Assembly (NCBI GenBank): GCA_022605955.1
Contig: JAKCOZ010000008.1
Span: 18,781,583 to 18,845,582 of the forward strand
Origin: Rallus limicola
Taxonomy: Eukaryota > Chordata > Aves > Gruiformes > Rallidae
Length of the DNA stretch: 64,000 nucleotides
Reading direction: 5' to 3'
The number at the start of each line of letters is the position of its first letter. The first letter of the stretch is position 1. A program made the position numbers and the translations under genes. The notes beneath the pieces are model-generated. The model worked only from the letters and a program-made list of their open reading frames with translations. It ran no database searches and was not told where the DNA came from. Shown here one piece after another: positions 1 to 64,000 of the stretch.

Positions 1-1749
1 ATAAATTGCCAGTATCTTGAGCCACGATCTGAGTTCTTCTACCTGAAAGTCTTTAAAATCTAATTTCTCCACATTCAGATGAGTGCTTTTTTTCCCATCA
101 AAAAAAACCCCAAACAGTTAATTTTGGGTTATAACTTCAATACTCTAATAACTTGACTACAGGGAATATCAGTCCCACCTAGCTCATTTTGCTGGTGAGA
201 AAATTCAATTGTTTAGCCCTTTTGTTAGGGACAAAGTCCAGTTGGGAGTCATGGATTCAAATCCTAGGCTTTCTTACAGAGAAGTTCTCCTACATTAATC
301 ACATCTTCACAGAGGCAGTAAGAAATGACAAGGCATTCAACTATGAAAGGAAAATTTCATTTACCAGTGCCTTTTCCAACTACTAGTCCTCAATTTTCTA
401 TGAAGTGTTCATGTGAACACAATTGCTTTCCATCCAAGTCATGTCCAACCATGGGAGAATAAGGCAAGCAGCTCTGTTCTCTAATGAATATAGATATTCA
501 GCATAGAAATTTGCAGCATTTCGAATATATATGCTATTACAGGAAAAAAAGAGTACCTAGTATCCTACGTGTGTTCTGAAAATGCCTACTAATCAGGCCT
601 GCAGCAGACACAGGCAAAGAAAGCCCTCATTTACAAGTGAAGTAAATTCTTGCAGAGTTCTAGGCATACACAGAAGTAGAACATTAGGTGCAGCAAATTT
701 AATTATGTTATTAGCTACAATTGTTATCTTTGATCACTTAGCCTTAAAAACTTTGGATATCTAGATACTTCCTGAATAAAGCCTATGAAGAAGGGTTAAA
801 AGAACTAGATTTCTGACACAGGCACATAAAGAAGCTGCCAGGCAGAAACTCAAGTGCAAATACCCTTTTGTATTCCCAGCCTTAACGCTCAATAGTAAAT
901 ACTTGCAGAATTAGGCCCCTGGGCTGGAAACAGACAGCCCTAGCTTTCTTGTATCGTTTCTCATATCCAAAGTAATTTCTAGGCTTCAAAACCTCCAGCA
1001 GCACACAGTTTTGCTCACAATCATTTGTTCTGATTATTTTACTATTTAACTAGGTACACCACATTTCTATTACATGCCTCTTATGGCTGTTAAAGCGTAA
1101 GTACTTTTCCAAGTACAATATTGTTTCTATCTTTTATATAATACTGCCACATTGTCACTTTTTTTTGTTTTCTTCACATCTTCATTATTACAATTCTGTA
1201 GCTACTATTTTTTTTAATAAACTTTCTACCTATTCAATGACTGTCACATATTGTGGTCACCACATTGAGGTATGATAAAAAGCTAATGATTGACATTAGA
1301 CATTGGCCAAAGTCCTTCTGTTTGTGTGCATCAGTCCATGAACGGCAATCTATCATCCAACTGCCTTTGATGTGTACCAGTTTAATGTAGCTTTCTTCTG
1401 ATGCATTTTTTGTTGAAAAAACCTAAACTTCAGGAATGGGCAACATTAATTTCCTTCTGCTGACAACCACAGGAAAACAGATTTGATTTTTGTTTGCAGA
1501 AAATTTCAAGAGAAAGGAAAGCAGGCATCCAAATCACGGTATTATTTTTAATGCTTACAACTGGAAGCAGAGAAAAGCACTTCTATTACTGATTATGGAA
1601 TGGGGGAAGTACACAGATAATATTAGGTTACAGAATAAAGTTTGGTTTCATTATGCCCTTCCTTAACCAGAGAGGATTATAATAATTAAATTGCTATAAC
1701 CTACTTGCTCTTTACAGGTAGCAATCAATCTTGCTATCAGTTCACATAC
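1..1749 (-). other. LRP2: LRP2 intron after window exon 51 (runs off left edge)
   Basis: A+T-rich intron sequence with no coding exon, transposon end or RNA gene that I can recognise. Short open frames at 189-386 and 582-764 on the plus strand have no family features and no splice context. Confidence 0.7.
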
Positions 1750-63582
<61,833 letters not shown>

Positions 63583-64000
63583 CTGGAAAATAATACAGAA
63601 TGGATTATTACTTCATCTATTAACCTAGTGGCATAATTATCTTGATTTTACAGGATTCTTTTCAACATCCACAATAAATCATATGGACTCTGTAAGAATT
63701 ACATCACATGGAAATCATACACCACCAGTTCTGTCCTGGAATGCAATGAAACCATCTCAGAGCTATCTGGCATTCAAGGTATTTAGCTCATAACAGATAC
63801 TCAGCACACAGCACTGAGGCCATCAACTGGGCTACAGAGTTCTGCATATAGATCTACTTCAGAATTGTGTGTCTTGGAATCCATTCACACAGGCAGTCAT
63901 TCCCAACTGCACCCTCACTGCAGCACTGCAGAAAAAAAGGTCCCAAGCCCCAGAACTGCTCATAAGCACAAGTTTGAGGCTACCAAACAGCAACATATTT

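Overview
The window is part of one vertebrate gene on the minus strand: LRP2, encoding megalin, the giant apical endocytic receptor of the LDL-receptor family. CR1 LINE 3' ends (final motif like ATTCTATGATT), an LTR of the abundant avian TGTCCTGGTTTCAG type and compact introns (mostly 0.4-2 kb) point to a bird. The species cannot be named from the sequence. Both gene ends lie outside: the promoter, signal peptide, first seven LDLa repeats and propeller 1 are beyond the right edge; the last propeller, membrane segment, cytoplasmic tail and 3' UTR are beyond the left edge.

I resolved 51 exons (called window exons 1-51 in transcription order, 63582 down to 1750). All have GT-AG introns and matching phases, and they join into one open frame of 10,161 nt (about 3,387 codons). 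Family knowledge puts human megalin near 4,655 residues, so roughly 73% of the protein is here. Module order from right to left: EGF (63.5 kb); propeller 2 (62.5-58.5 kb); EGF plus LDLa cluster II, 8 repeats (57.1-53.2 kb); two EGF (52.1 kb); propeller 3 (50.1-46.9 kb); EGF (45 kb); propeller 4 (39.2-33.2 kb); EGF and propeller 5 (32.7-30.3 kb); EGF and propeller 6 (30.6-26.7 kb); EGF plus LDLa cluster III, 10 repeats (26.8-19.2 kb); two EGF and propeller 7 (18.8-14.2 kb); EGF plus LDLa cluster IV, 11 repeats (13.8-4.5 kb); two EGF (2.6-1.75 kb). Adding the 7 repeats of cluster I known in the family gives megalin's 36 LDLa repeats. LRP2-like wording in many modules (for example [26 protein letters not shown]) separates it from LRP1 and LRP1B.

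The introns hold transposons and small repeats: a CR1 copy split by a 1.1-kb solo LTR with a 5-bp target duplication (40.9-43.1 kb), a second CR1 (50.7-51.5 kb), two short CR1 3' ends, a 586-bp solo LTR in gene orientation (57.65-58.23 kb), and an exact 186-bp tandem duplication (61.66-62.03 kb). I found no second gene, no RNA gene and no evidence of a new biological system. The most useful second-look items are the exact 186-bp duplication, the nested LTR, a possible in-frame 15-nt microexon between window exons 11 and 12, and splice-site choices that decide the reading frame in window exons 34 and 38.
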